Assembly: GCA_001803875.1 (NCBI GenBank)
Contig: MHEO01000032.1
Span: 1-34,902 of the forward strand
Source of the DNA: Nitrospirae bacterium RIFCSPHIGHO2_01_FULL_66_17
GTDB taxonomy: Bacteria; Nitrospirota; Nitrospiria; 2-01-FULL-66-17
DNA: 34,902 nucleotides
Direction: 5' to 3'
A program made the position numbers and the translations under genes. A model generated the notes under the pieces. That model worked only from the letters and a program-made list of their open reading frames with translations. It did no database searches and was not told the DNA's origin. Shown here in pieces: positions 23,408 through 29,558 of this stretch. Position 1 is the stretch's first letter. Each line of letters starts with the position of its first letter.

Positions 23408-24193
23408 ATGGTCGCCATCACCGATACCAAGAAGGACTCGATCTTCAAAGCCGTGTCGCAGATGTACACCGACGTGGCGAGCTGTCCGAGCCGGACGTTC
23501 CACTTCCCGACGGGGCGCGCGGCGTGCGAGTTCGTCGGCTACCCGGCCAAGCAGCTCGACGCCATCCCTCCCACCGCCTCGGAGTCGTTCGCGGGCGTGG
23601 GATATCCTTTCGCCGTGGGCGCGATCCATGCGGGTGACGCCGTGCTCGACATCGGCTCGGGATCCGGCACGGACGTGCTGATCGCGTCGCTGCTCGTCGG
23701 CCCCGGCGGCACGGTCTTCGGCCTGGACATGACGCCGGCGATGCTCGACAAGGCGCGGACCAACGCCGCCAAGATGAACGCCCAGAACGTGAGGCTGATC
23801 GAGGGCAACGCCGAGAAGATCCCGCTGCCCGACGCCTCGGTGGACGTGGTCACCAGCAACGGCGTGCTCAACCTCGTACCGGACAAGCCGCGCTGCTTTG
23901 CCGAGATCTTCCGCGTGCTCAAACCCGGCGGACGGATCCAGATTTCGGACATCGTCCTCGGCAAACCCATCAAGGAATCGTCGCGCGAAAACCCCCAGCT
24001 CTGGGCCGAGTGCATCGTGGGTGCGGTGTTGGAGGACGAATACCTCCGGATGTTCCGCGACGCCGGCTTCCGCGACGTCCAGGCGGTCTCGCACGTCGAC
24101 TACTTCTCGAAGAGCCCCGAGCCCGACACCCGCGAAGTCGCCGCGTCCTACGGGGCGCAGACCGTCGTGCTCAAGGGCGCGAAGCCGCGTTGA
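23408..24193 (+). CDS. SAM-dependent methyltransferase, ArsM-like
   Basis: A 261-residue class I methyltransferase behind GAAGGAG. Motif I is VLDIGSGSGTD (SAM binding), and FGLDMTPAMLDKAR, EGNAEKIPLPDASVDVVTSNGVLNL and FRVLKPGGRIQISDIV follow. Overall order and the late segment WAECIVGAVLEDEYLRMFRDAGF resemble arsenite methyltransferases, where CxxGA holds one of the arsenic-binding cysteines. That Cys is present, and there are two more near the N-terminus (VASCPS, RAACEF). The C-terminal Cys of canonical ArsM is not seen, so arsenite may not be the substrate; other members of this broad family methylate small molecules or lipids. It may belong to the ECF operon upstream, although a repeat intervenes. 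Confidence 0.8.
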   Translation: MVAITDTKKDSIFKAVSQMYTDVASCPSRTFHFPTGRAACEFVGYPAKQLDAIPPTASESFAGVGYPFAVGAIHAGDAVLDIGSGSGTDVLIASLLVGPGGTVFGLDMTPAMLDKARTNAAKMNAQNVRLIEGNAEKIPLPDASVDVVTSNGVLNLVPDKPRCFAEIFRVLKPGGRIQISDIVLGKPIKESSRENPQLWAECIVGAVLEDEYLRMFRDAGFRDVQAVSHVDYFSKSPEPDTREVAASYGAQTVVLKGAKPR

Positions 24194-24223
24194 CGCGCCT
24201 CGGCCGCCACGATCTCTCCGCGC

Positions 24224-25036
24224 GTGAACGCGGCTGATCTGGAAGCCCACGTCGGACTGATTCGCTCGCTGGCGGCGTTTGGCGGGCTGGGGCTCCTGCT
24301 CGCGCTCGAAGCGTGGCGGCCGTTTCGCGCGCCCGTGCAGGCCAAGCTCGGCCACGTCGCCGTCAATCTCAGCGTCGCGGGGACGAATGCGGTCGCGGTC
24401 AACCTCGTCTTCGGCGGGCTCCTCTTGCTGTGGGCCGGGCGCGCGTCTGATGCGGGGTGGGGCCTCTTTGCCGCCCTCGGGCTTGGCGGCGCGCCGCGCG
24501 TCGCGGCCTCGATCGTCGCGCTGGACCTGATCTTCTACGGCGTCCACTGGGCGAATCACCGTGTCCCCGTTCTCTGGCGCTTCCACCGGGCGCATCACAG
24601 CGATCTGGATTTCGACGTGACCACCGCGCTCCGCTTCCACCTCGGGGAGGTGCTCGTCTCCACGGGGGTGAAGGCCGCGTGCATTGTCGCGCTCGGCGTG
24701 CCGCCCCTGGGGCTCGCGGTGTTTGAGATGATGTTGCTGGCCGCCGCCCAGTTTCAGCACAGCAACCTGCGCCTGCCGGGACCGTGGGACGCGCGCCTCC
24801 GCGCGCTGATCGTCACGCCCGACATGCACCGCATCCACCACTCGCGGGTGCCCACCGAGCACAACGCCAACTTCGGCACGATCTTCTCGGGCTGGGACCG
24901 CCTGATCGGCACCTACCGGATGGCGGTGCGCCAGGAGGACATCGCGATCGGCCTGGCGTCGTATCCCTCGCTCGACCGGGTGACCTTTCTCTGCTTCTGG
25001 GGTATGCCGTTTGGACCCGGCTGTCGGCAAGGCTAG
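24224..25036 (+). CDS. Fatty acid hydroxylase / sterol desaturase family membrane protein
   Basis: A 270-residue integral membrane protein starting at GTG 24224. It has hydrophobic segments at about 14-27, 45-70, 90-105 and 145-180. The histidine clusters that bind the di-iron centre are HWANH, HRAHH, the FQHSN region and MHRIHHSR...EHNANFG, in the order typical of the family. Members hydroxylate or desaturate lipids and carotenoids using O2. The specific substrate is unknown. The stop codon TAG is the first triplet of repeat copy C. The last residues (FGPGCRQG) look unlike the family's usual end, so the C-terminus may have been reshaped by that insertion. Confidence 0.87.
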   Translation: MNAADLEAHVGLIRSLAAFGGLGLLLALEAWRPFRAPVQAKLGHVAVNLSVAGTNAVAVNLVFGGLLLLWAGRASDAGWGLFAALGLGGAPRVAASIVALDLIFYGVHWANHRVPVLWRFHRAHHSDLDFDVTTALRFHLGEVLVSTGVKAACIVALGVPPLGLAVFEMMLLAAAQFQHSNLRLPGPWDARLRALIVTPDMHRIHHSRVPTEHNANFGTIFSGWDRLIGTYRMAVRQEDIAIGLASYPSLDRVTFLCFWGMPFGPGCRQG

Positions 25037-25209
25037 GAGCCTGTCCATGAAGGGTCATCTGCGGCGTTGTCGCTTCGGAATCCCTCCTCACGTACGAACC
25101 AGTACGCTCCGGGGGGATTCCTCGCTCCGCCTTGCATCTGACCCTTCCTGAACAGGCTCCCGCGAACGGGGGGCAGGCTCAAACGCCCGATGACTCGGAC
25201 GGGCTCCTA
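25034..25209 (+). repeat. TAG-ended inverted-repeat element, copy C
   Basis: A 176-base element with terminal repeats TAGGAGCCTGTCC and GGACGGGCTCCTA. The first 125 bases form a long imperfect hairpin: GGAGCCTGTCCATGAAGG at the start pairs with CCTTCCTGAACAGGCTCC, and the apex lies around the CACGTACG/CAGTACGCTCC segment. A 50-base tail with GGGCAGGCTC and CGATGACTCGG follows. It provides the stop codon of the hydroxylase gene. Confidence 0.85.
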
Positions 25210-25252
25210 GGACGCGTCGCCCGTTCGCGGTTCGGCCGGAACCAGGGTTGCC

Positions 25253-25281
25253 TTGCTTTCAGGCGGCCGCTGTGCTATACA
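25253..25281 (+). promoter_or_regulatory. Sigma-70 promoter of the rpsF operon
   Basis: TTGCTT (25253-25258) and TATACA (25276-25281) lie 17 bases apart, giving a leader of about 55 bases before rpsF. Part of that leader can pair (GCGC..GCC with GGGCGCC), but I cannot confirm an S6/S18-binding leader structure. Confidence 0.65.
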
Positions 25282-25342
25282 TTCTCCCTTCATTGCGCTC
25301 GCCTCCGGGGTAAGGGCGCCAGAATGGGAAGGAGCAGGTTGC

Positions 25343-25741
25343 ATGACGGTGTATGAGACGATTGTCATTCTCAAGACGTCCCTGACCGATGACGAGATAG
25401 GGAAGGCCATCGGGAAGGTGCGGGGGATCCTCGAAAAGGGCGGCGGCGAGATTCTGAAAACCGAGAATTGGGGCAAGAAGAAGCTGGCGTACGAGGTCCG
25501 CAAGGAGAAGAAGGGCACGTACGTCTTCTTCCGGTTCCGGGGCGCCGGAGGTCTGGTCGCCGAGCTGGAACGGCAATACCGACTCGATGACTCCATCATC
25601 AAGTTCCTGACGGTGACATGCGATCCCAAGTTGCTTGCGGAGGAGACGGCCCGCGAGGCCGCCGCCGCGGCGCATTCGGCCTCCGCGGCACACGCGGCCG
25701 TGGGTGCGGCGGCCGCCACTGAGTCGATCACCGGGGGGTAA
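25343..25741 (+). CDS. rpsF: 30S ribosomal protein S6
   Basis: A 132-residue protein that forms a dimer with S18 on the platform of the small subunit. MTVYETIVILKTSLTDDEIGKAI is the classic S6 opening, and GGEILKTENWGKKKLAYEVRKEKKGTYVFFRFRG and LERQYRLDDSIIKFLTV complete the fold. The C-terminus has an Ala-rich tail of about 30 residues beyond the conserved domain. ATG 25343 follows AAGGAG. The usual rpsF-ssb-rpsR order is kept with a three-base gap to ssb, so the genes are co-transcribed. Confidence 0.96.
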   Translation: MTVYETIVILKTSLTDDEIGKAIGKVRGILEKGGGEILKTENWGKKKLAYEVRKEKKGTYVFFRFRGAGGLVAELERQYRLDDSIIKFLTVTCDPKLLAEETAREAAAAAHSASAAHAAVGAAAATESITGG

Positions 25742-25744
25742 GTC

Positions 25745-26188
25745 ATGGTGAGCTTCAACAAAGTCATCCTGATGGGCAACCTCACCAAGGATCCGGAGGT
25801 TCGGTTCACGCCCGGCGGGACGCCGGTCGCCACGCTTGCCCTGGCGGTTAATCGACGGTACAAGCAGGGCGAGGAGCTCAAGGACGAGGTGTGCTACGTC
25901 GACGTGGTCGTGTTCGGCAAGCAGGCGGAGAATTGCGGGCAGTATTTGAGCAAGGGCCACGGCGTGATCATCGACGGCCGATTGCAGCAGCGTCGATGGG
26001 AAACCGACGACGGCCAGAAGCGCAGCAAACACGAGGTCGTCGCCCAGACGGTCAACTTCCTGCCGAAGCGGGATCCCTCGGCTGCCGCAGGCGCGGCGGC
26101 CGCCATGACCGCGACCGGCGCCAAGCCGTCTCTGGCCGTCGACGCGACCCCCGGCGAAGAGTTTGTCGAGAACGACGTGCCGTTTTGA
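25745..26188 (+). CDS. ssb: Single-stranded DNA-binding protein
   Basis: A 147-residue SSB. The OB-fold covers about residues 3-108 (MVSFNKVILMGNLTKDPEVRFTPGGTPVATLALAVNR, then CYVDVVVFGKQAENCGQYLSKGHGVIIDGRLQQRRWETDDGQKRSKHEVVAQTVNFL). A flexible linker ends in the acidic tip VENDVPF, which recruits replication and repair proteins. The protein coats single-stranded DNA as a tetramer. Its place between rpsF and rpsR is the common bacterial arrangement. Confidence 0.96.
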   Translation: MVSFNKVILMGNLTKDPEVRFTPGGTPVATLALAVNRRYKQGEELKDEVCYVDVVVFGKQAENCGQYLSKGHGVIIDGRLQQRRWETDDGQKRSKHEVVAQTVNFLPKRDPSAAAGAAAAMTATGAKPSLAVDATPGEEFVENDVPF

Positions 26189-26234
26189 TGCGATGAGCGA
26201 TCGCGGCCGTCACCGTTTGTCATAAGGAGTCGAT

Positions 26235-26540
26235 ATGCGACCAACCACCCCCACCTCCTCTTCGTCGTCCCCGGCGCCGGCCGGCGCCAAGGATTCCCGG
26301 AGCGGGCCGGGCCAGGAGCGGAAGTTCTTCAGCCGGCGCAAGGCGTGCCGGTTTTGCACCGACAAGGTCGCCGGCATCAACTACAAGGATGTGCCGACCC
26401 TCCGCAATTTCCTGACGGAGCGCGGCAAGATCATGCCGCGGCGCATCTCCGGCAACTGCGCGATCCATCAGCGGGCGTTGACCACGGCCATCAAGCGGGC
26501 CCGCAACATCGCCATGGTCGCGTTCGCCGAAGAGCGATAG
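26235..26540 (+). CDS. rpsR: 30S ribosomal protein S18
   Basis: A 101-residue protein, longer than usual because of a 28-residue Ser/Pro-rich N-terminal extension. The core is KFFSRRKACRFCTDKVAGINYKDVPTLRNFLTERGKIMPRRISGNCAIHQRALTTAIKRARNIAMVAF. The CRFC pair and NCAIH provide a zinc-binding set, so this is the zinc-containing form. It pairs with S6 in the ribosome. A ribosome site (AAGGAG) precedes the ATG. The rplI gene that often follows is not present here. Confidence 0.95.
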   Translation: MRPTTPTSSSSSPAPAGAKDSRSGPGQERKFFSRRKACRFCTDKVAGINYKDVPTLRNFLTERGKIMPRRISGNCAIHQRALTTAIKRARNIAMVAFAEER

Positions 26541-26576
26541 CCCTCGACGGCGGAAGCGGGGTCTTGCGGGAGACCG

Positions 26577-27041
26577 ATGGCCCGGCTTCAGACGAAGACC
26601 CTCTGGCTCATCACCGCGGCCGCTGCGGCGCTCGTCCTCCTGCTGCAGTTCTGTCCCGCCGCTCGCCGTCACAACGTCTTGACGCTCACCCTGTCGCAGG
26701 ACACGCTGGCGATCGACGTGGCCGACTCGCCCGAGCGTCGCTTATTCGCGCTCGGGATGCTCGACCGCTTCCGCCCCGGGCGCGGCCTCCTGCTCGTCTT
26801 CGACGACGGCACCCCGCCCCGCGTCTGGTCGAAGGCGCTCCAGGTGGAGGCGGACCTGCTGTGGCTTGACGAGACGCGGCAGATCGTCGGCCTCGATCTG
26901 AGCGCGCGTCCGTGCACCCAGGATCCCTGCCCAGAATACTCCCCCGAGCGCGGCGCCGTCTCCGTCCTCGTGCTGCCGCCGGGATCCGGGCGGGACGCGG
27001 CGCTGGCGCCGGGTCAGACCGTGTTTCTGCAGCCGGCGTAG
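26577..27041 (+). CDS. DUF192 family membrane-anchored protein
   Basis: A 154-residue protein with one N-terminal hydrophobic anchor (LWLITAAAAALVLLLQFC), so it probably faces the periplasm. The remainder follows the DUF192 pattern: LTLSQDTLAIDVADSPERRLFALGMLDRFRPGRGLLLVFDDG, then VWSKALQVEADLLWLDETRQIVGLDLSARPCTQDPCPEYSPERGAVSVLVLPPG. The family normally has FWMKNT where this reads VWSKAL, so it is a divergent member. DUF192 proteins have no established activity. GGGAG precedes the ATG, and it follows rpsR by 37 bases, so it may be read from that operon. Its TAG stop is the first triplet of repeat copy D. Confidence 0.75.
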   Translation: MARLQTKTLWLITAAAAALVLLLQFCPAARRHNVLTLTLSQDTLAIDVADSPERRLFALGMLDRFRPGRGLLLVFDDGTPPRVWSKALQVEADLLWLDETRQIVGLDLSARPCTQDPCPEYSPERGAVSVLVLPPGSGRDAALAPGQTVFLQPA

Positions 27042-27216
27042 GAGCCTGTCCAGGAAGAGCCATCTGCGGCGTTGTCAGTCGGCCTTGCGTGCTCACGTAC
27101 GAACCAGTACGCTCCGCGCGCAAGGCCTCCTTCCGCCTTGCATCTGGCCCTTCCTGAACAGGCTCCCGCGGACGCGGGGGCAGGCTCCAACGCCCGATGA
27201 CTCGGACAGGCTCTTA
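27039..27216 (+). repeat. TAG-ended inverted-repeat element, copy D
   Basis: A 178-base element with ends TAGGAGCCTGTCC and GGACAGGCTCTTA. It has the same internal blocks as copy C: CATCTGCGGCGTTGTC, CTCACGTACGAACCAGTACG, CCGCCTTGCATCTG, CCTTCCTGAACAGGCTCC and CGCCCGATGACTCGGAC. It provides the stop codon of the DUF192 gene. Confidence 0.85.
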
Positions 27217-27263
27217 GGAGGAGGTCGGCGTTGCGCGGGTTTCGCCCGCCGCCTGGCCGAATC

Positions 27264-27292
27264 TTGCAAGCCAGGCGGCAAGTTGCTATAGT
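27264..27292 (+). promoter_or_regulatory. Sigma-70 promoter of the PilZ gene
   Basis: TTGCAA (27264-27269), a 17-base spacer and TATAGT (27287-27292) lie about 25 bases before the ATG. It is close behind repeat copy D. Confidence 0.65.
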
Positions 27293-27316
27293 GCGACGAT
27301 ACCGAAAGGGGTGAGC

Positions 27317-27907
27317 ATGGCCAAGGCGAAGCCGACGACAACCCGCAGCACGCGACGAACCCCGGCCAAGGGGCGTTCGTCCGCCGCCGGCTCGTCCTCC
27401 GGCACGTCCTCCCCCCCGGCTCGCAAGACCCGCACCCCGGCCCGGATCGGCCGGACCGTATCCCGGACGGCATCGAAGAACGGGGCGCCATCCCGGCGCG
27501 CGAGCCCCCCGAAGCCGAAAGCGGTCCGCCCTCCTTCGGGGCCCGAGCGCCGGGAGAGCGAGCGCTCGCCGATGATGGTCCTGGAGATCAAGGGCAAGCA
27601 CTACGACAAGATCTTCATCGGGTACGCGGATAACATCAGTCGAAGCGGTCTGTGTTTCTCGGCCGCGAACCCCCCCGCCGTGGGGACCACGTTTCCCGTC
27701 GAGTTTGTGTTGCCGGACAACCGGACGATGGTGCAGTGCACGTGCCGCGTGGTCTGGCAGCGTCGGTACGAGACGACCGGTCGGCCGTCGGTCGGGGTGG
27801 GCGTGGAATTCGTGGATCTGGATCAGGCCAAGCGCCAGTTGATCGACCAATGGGTCAAACGCAAAACGCGCCTTCCGCGCGGCGCGTCGCCGGACGCGGG
27901 CGGCTGA
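27317..27907 (+). CDS. PilZ-domain protein with basic disordered N-terminus
   Basis: A 196-residue protein. ATG 27317 is preferred over GTG 27311 because AAAGGGG is then well spaced. Residues 1 to about 78 are a Lys/Arg/Ser/Thr/Pro-rich, probably disordered region resembling DNA- or RNA-binding tails. Residues about 78-185 are a PilZ domain: an RRESER motif, the Asn-X-Ser-X-X-Gly motif in ADNISRSGLCF, a CTCRVVWQRRY strand and VGVGVEFVDLD. The two motifs are those that bind c-di-GMP. It would be a receptor for the messenger made and degraded by the GGDEF and HD-GYP proteins in this window. The link to any target is unknown. Confidence 0.83.
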   Translation: MAKAKPTTTRSTRRTPAKGRSSAAGSSSGTSSPPARKTRTPARIGRTVSRTASKNGAPSRRASPPKPKAVRPPSGPERRESERSPMMVLEIKGKHYDKIFIGYADNISRSGLCFSAANPPAVGTTFPVEFVLPDNRTMVQCTCRVVWQRRYETTGRPSVGVGVEFVDLDQAKRQLIDQWVKRKTRLPRGASPDAGG

Positions 27908-27920
27908 TCGGGGAGCGGGG

Positions 27921-28481
27921 ATGAACCCGACGGCGACGACGAGCCGCCGTGTCGCCGGGCTCCGACGCCACGCTCGGTCCGCGCTGTGGCTGGCGGCGGG
28001 GGCGCTCCTGTATGCGGCGTGGACCCACGCGCCGTGGGCGTACCGTGCCGCGGGATCCGCGGGGGTCGAGGAGGCGCTGGTCTCCCGCGCGATCGACGGC
28101 GACACGATCGAGCTCGCCGACGGCGAGCGGGTCCGGTACATCGGGATCGACACCCCGGAACTCTACCGCCGCTCGGGGTCGGAGTGGGTCTACCGGCCCC
28201 AGCCGCACGCCGAGCAGGCCTGGACCTTCAACCGGCGGGCGGTCGAAGGCCGCACCGTCCGGCTCGAATCCGACGTCGAGCGCCGCGACCGGTTTCAGCG
28301 CCGCCTGGCCTACGTCTACCGGGATGGCCGCCTCGTCAATGCGGATCTGGTGGAACAGGGGTTGGCGAGCGCGATGACGATCCCACCCAACACGCAGCAC
28401 GCCGATCTGTTCCGCCGTCTCGAGCGCGAGGCCCGCGACGCGGGTCGTGGCCTCTGGGCGACCGAGGGGGCTTCACCGTGA
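27921..28481 (+). CDS. Staphylococcal-nuclease-like (thermonuclease) protein, membrane-anchored or secreted
   Basis: A 186-residue protein with an N-terminal hydrophobic segment (ALWLAAGALLYAAW) and one SNase domain. The catalytic signature is SRAIDGDTIELADGERVRYIGIDTPEL, with both Ca-binding Asp positions and the catalytic Arg, followed by TVRLESDVERRDRFQRRLAYVYRDGRLVNADLVEQGLA. These extracellular enzymes cut DNA and RNA to 3'-phosphonucleotides. It starts after GGGGAGCGGGG, 13 bases beyond the PilZ gene, and its TGA overlaps the GTG of the next gene, so it is in one operon with the pseudopilins. Confidence 0.87.
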   Translation: MNPTATTSRRVAGLRRHARSALWLAAGALLYAAWTHAPWAYRAAGSAGVEEALVSRAIDGDTIELADGERVRYIGIDTPELYRRSGSEWVYRPQPHAEQAWTFNRRAVEGRTVRLESDVERRDRFQRRLAYVYRDGRLVNADLVEQGLASAMTIPPNTQHADLFRRLEREARDAGRGLWATEGASP

Positions 28482-29011
28482 TCCGCTTCCCGCGAAGGGT
28501 CCATCGCCGTGCGTCCTTGGCGCAGGCCGGATTGCTACGCGATCCGCAGGGAAGGAGAGGGTTACATTCCGCGCCCTTGGCGCACGCCGGATTGCTGCGC
28601 GATCCGCATGGAAGGAAAGGATTACATTCTGCGCCCGTGGCGCAGCTCGGATTTACATTGATCGAGATCATGATCGTGATGGCGATCATGGGCATTCTCA
28701 TCACGATTGCCGAGCCCTCCTACCGCGCTCAGACCATCAAAGCCCGCGAGACCGCGCTCAAGAAGGATCTGTTCGTGATGCGGGACGTGATCGATCAGTA
28801 CGCAGCCGACCACGCGCGCTATCCCGAGTCGCTCACAACCCTGGTGGACGAGTCCTACCTCCGTGGCCTGCCGGTCGACCCGTTCACCGGCGCCTCGGAT
28901 ACGTGGATCGAGATCCGGGAAGCCGAAGGCGAGGAGCCCGGCGGCGTGTTCGACGTGCACAGCGGGAGCAACCGCGTGGCGCTCAACGGGACGGCATACA
29001 ATGAGTGGTGA
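28478..29011 (+). CDS. GspG-like type II pseudopilin with tandem-repeat leader
   Basis: A 177-residue protein starting at GTG 28478, inside the nuclease stop (GTGA). The prepilin cleavage site and N-terminal helix are LGFTLIEIMIVMAIMGILITIAEP, cut after Gly. The mature part shows TALKKDLFVMRDVIDQYAADHARYPESLTTLVDESYLRGLPVDPFTGA, close to GspG major pseudopilins. The leader is very unusual: instead of 6-20 residues it has about 58, made of repeated AGLLRDPxGRKGLHSAPxA units encoded by a 60-bp tandem repeat. A shorter translation cannot be excluded because no good internal start is seen near the cleavage site. It would be part of a type II secretion or transformation-type pseudopilus; no other Gsp genes are in the window. 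Confidence 0.82.
   Translation: MIRFPRRVHRRASLAQAGLLRDPQGRRGLHSAPLAHAGLLRDPHGRKGLHSAPVAQLGFTLIEIMIVMAIMGILITIAEPSYRAQTIKARETALKKDLFVMRDVIDQYAADHARYPESLTTLVDESYLRGLPVDPFTGASDTWIEIREAEGEEPGGVFDVHSGSNRVALNGTAYNEW
28511..28650 (+). repeat. 60-bp tandem repeat encoding prepilin leader units
   Basis: Two full units (28511-28570 and 28571-28630) and a partial third are in perfect 60-base register. Each contains GGATTGCTxCGCGATCCGCA and GAAGGAxAGGxTTACATTC, and ends in a small palindrome GCGCC..GGCGC. Length and frame are multiples of three, so the repeat is translated. Confidence 0.85.
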
Positions 29012-29555
29012 GGGCGGGTTGCTTCGCGATCCGGATGGAAGGAAGAACTGTTTTCATTCTGCGCCGTCGGCGCAGGGCGGATTTTCCTATCTCTTTGCGC
29101 TGTTTGCCATCGTCCTGGTGGGGCTGAGCATGATGGGGGCGAACGCGCAGTGGAAGACGATGATGCAACGGGAGCGCGAGGTGGAACTCCTGTTTCGAGG
29201 CGATCAGTACCGGCGCGCCATCAAAGCCTACGTGGAAGCCGTCTCGGCGGCGAAGCAATATCCCCTCCGCGTCGAGGATCTGCTCAAAGACCCGAGGACG
29301 TCCAAGCGCCACCTCCGCGCGCTGTATCCCGACCCGATGACCGGGGAGGCGCTCGCTCCGGTGCTGTGCGGCAATGGGCGTGTCAAAGGGGTGGCCAGTT
29401 CCAGCGAAGCGGCCACGCTCAAGCGGGACAACTTCCCTCCGGCGTACGCCCAGTTCACCTCCGCCACGACGTACCGGCAATGGATCTTTCAGTACGACCC
29501 GTCGCAGGTTCCCGCGCAGCCGGGTCAACCCCAGCCTCCCCCGCCGCCCTGTTGA
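29001..29555 (+). CDS. Type II pseudopilin-like protein
   Basis: A 184-residue protein whose ATG 29001 lies 11 bases inside the upstream frame. After a leader of about 28 residues (GGLLRDPDGRKNCFHSAPSAQG) it has GFSYLFALFAIVLVGLSMMGANAQWKTMMQREREVELLFRGDQYRRAIKAYVE. That is a pilin-like hydrophobic helix followed by the RExELLFRGxQYRxAI motif common in a family of secretion-associated pseudopilins. YPLRVEDLLKDPRTSKRHLRALYPDPMTG resembles the LPxDP segment of its neighbour. The usual Glu5 of the mature pilin is not present (FSYLF). The C-terminus is Pro-rich and ends in Cys. The leader comes from the same repeat as in the preceding gene. Confidence 0.8.
   Translation: MSGEGGLLRDPDGRKNCFHSAPSAQGGFSYLFALFAIVLVGLSMMGANAQWKTMMQREREVELLFRGDQYRRAIKAYVEAVSAAKQYPLRVEDLLKDPRTSKRHLRALYPDPMTGEALAPVLCGNGRVKGVASSSEAATLKRDNFPPAYAQFTSATTYRQWIFQYDPSQVPAQPGQPQPPPPPC
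29015..29085 (+). repeat. Fourth copy of the pseudopilin leader repeat
   Basis: GGTTGCTTCGCGATCCGGAT, GGAAGGAA and TTTCATTCTGCGCC match the tandem units at 28511-28650. The copy ends in a perfect palindrome, CTGCGCCG T CGGCGCAG (29058-29074). It is in frame within the second pseudopilin gene, some 390 bases from the tandem array. Confidence 0.8.
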
Positions 29556-29558
29556 CCG

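Noticed and set aside
25282..25342. S6/S18-binding leader RNA before rpsF
   Set aside because: Some pairing (GCGC..GCC with GGGCGCC) is possible, but I cannot line up the conserved CCG bulge with confidence.
28511..28650. CRISPR array
   Set aside because: The 60-bp units are contiguous tandem repeats without unique spacers and are translated within a gene.
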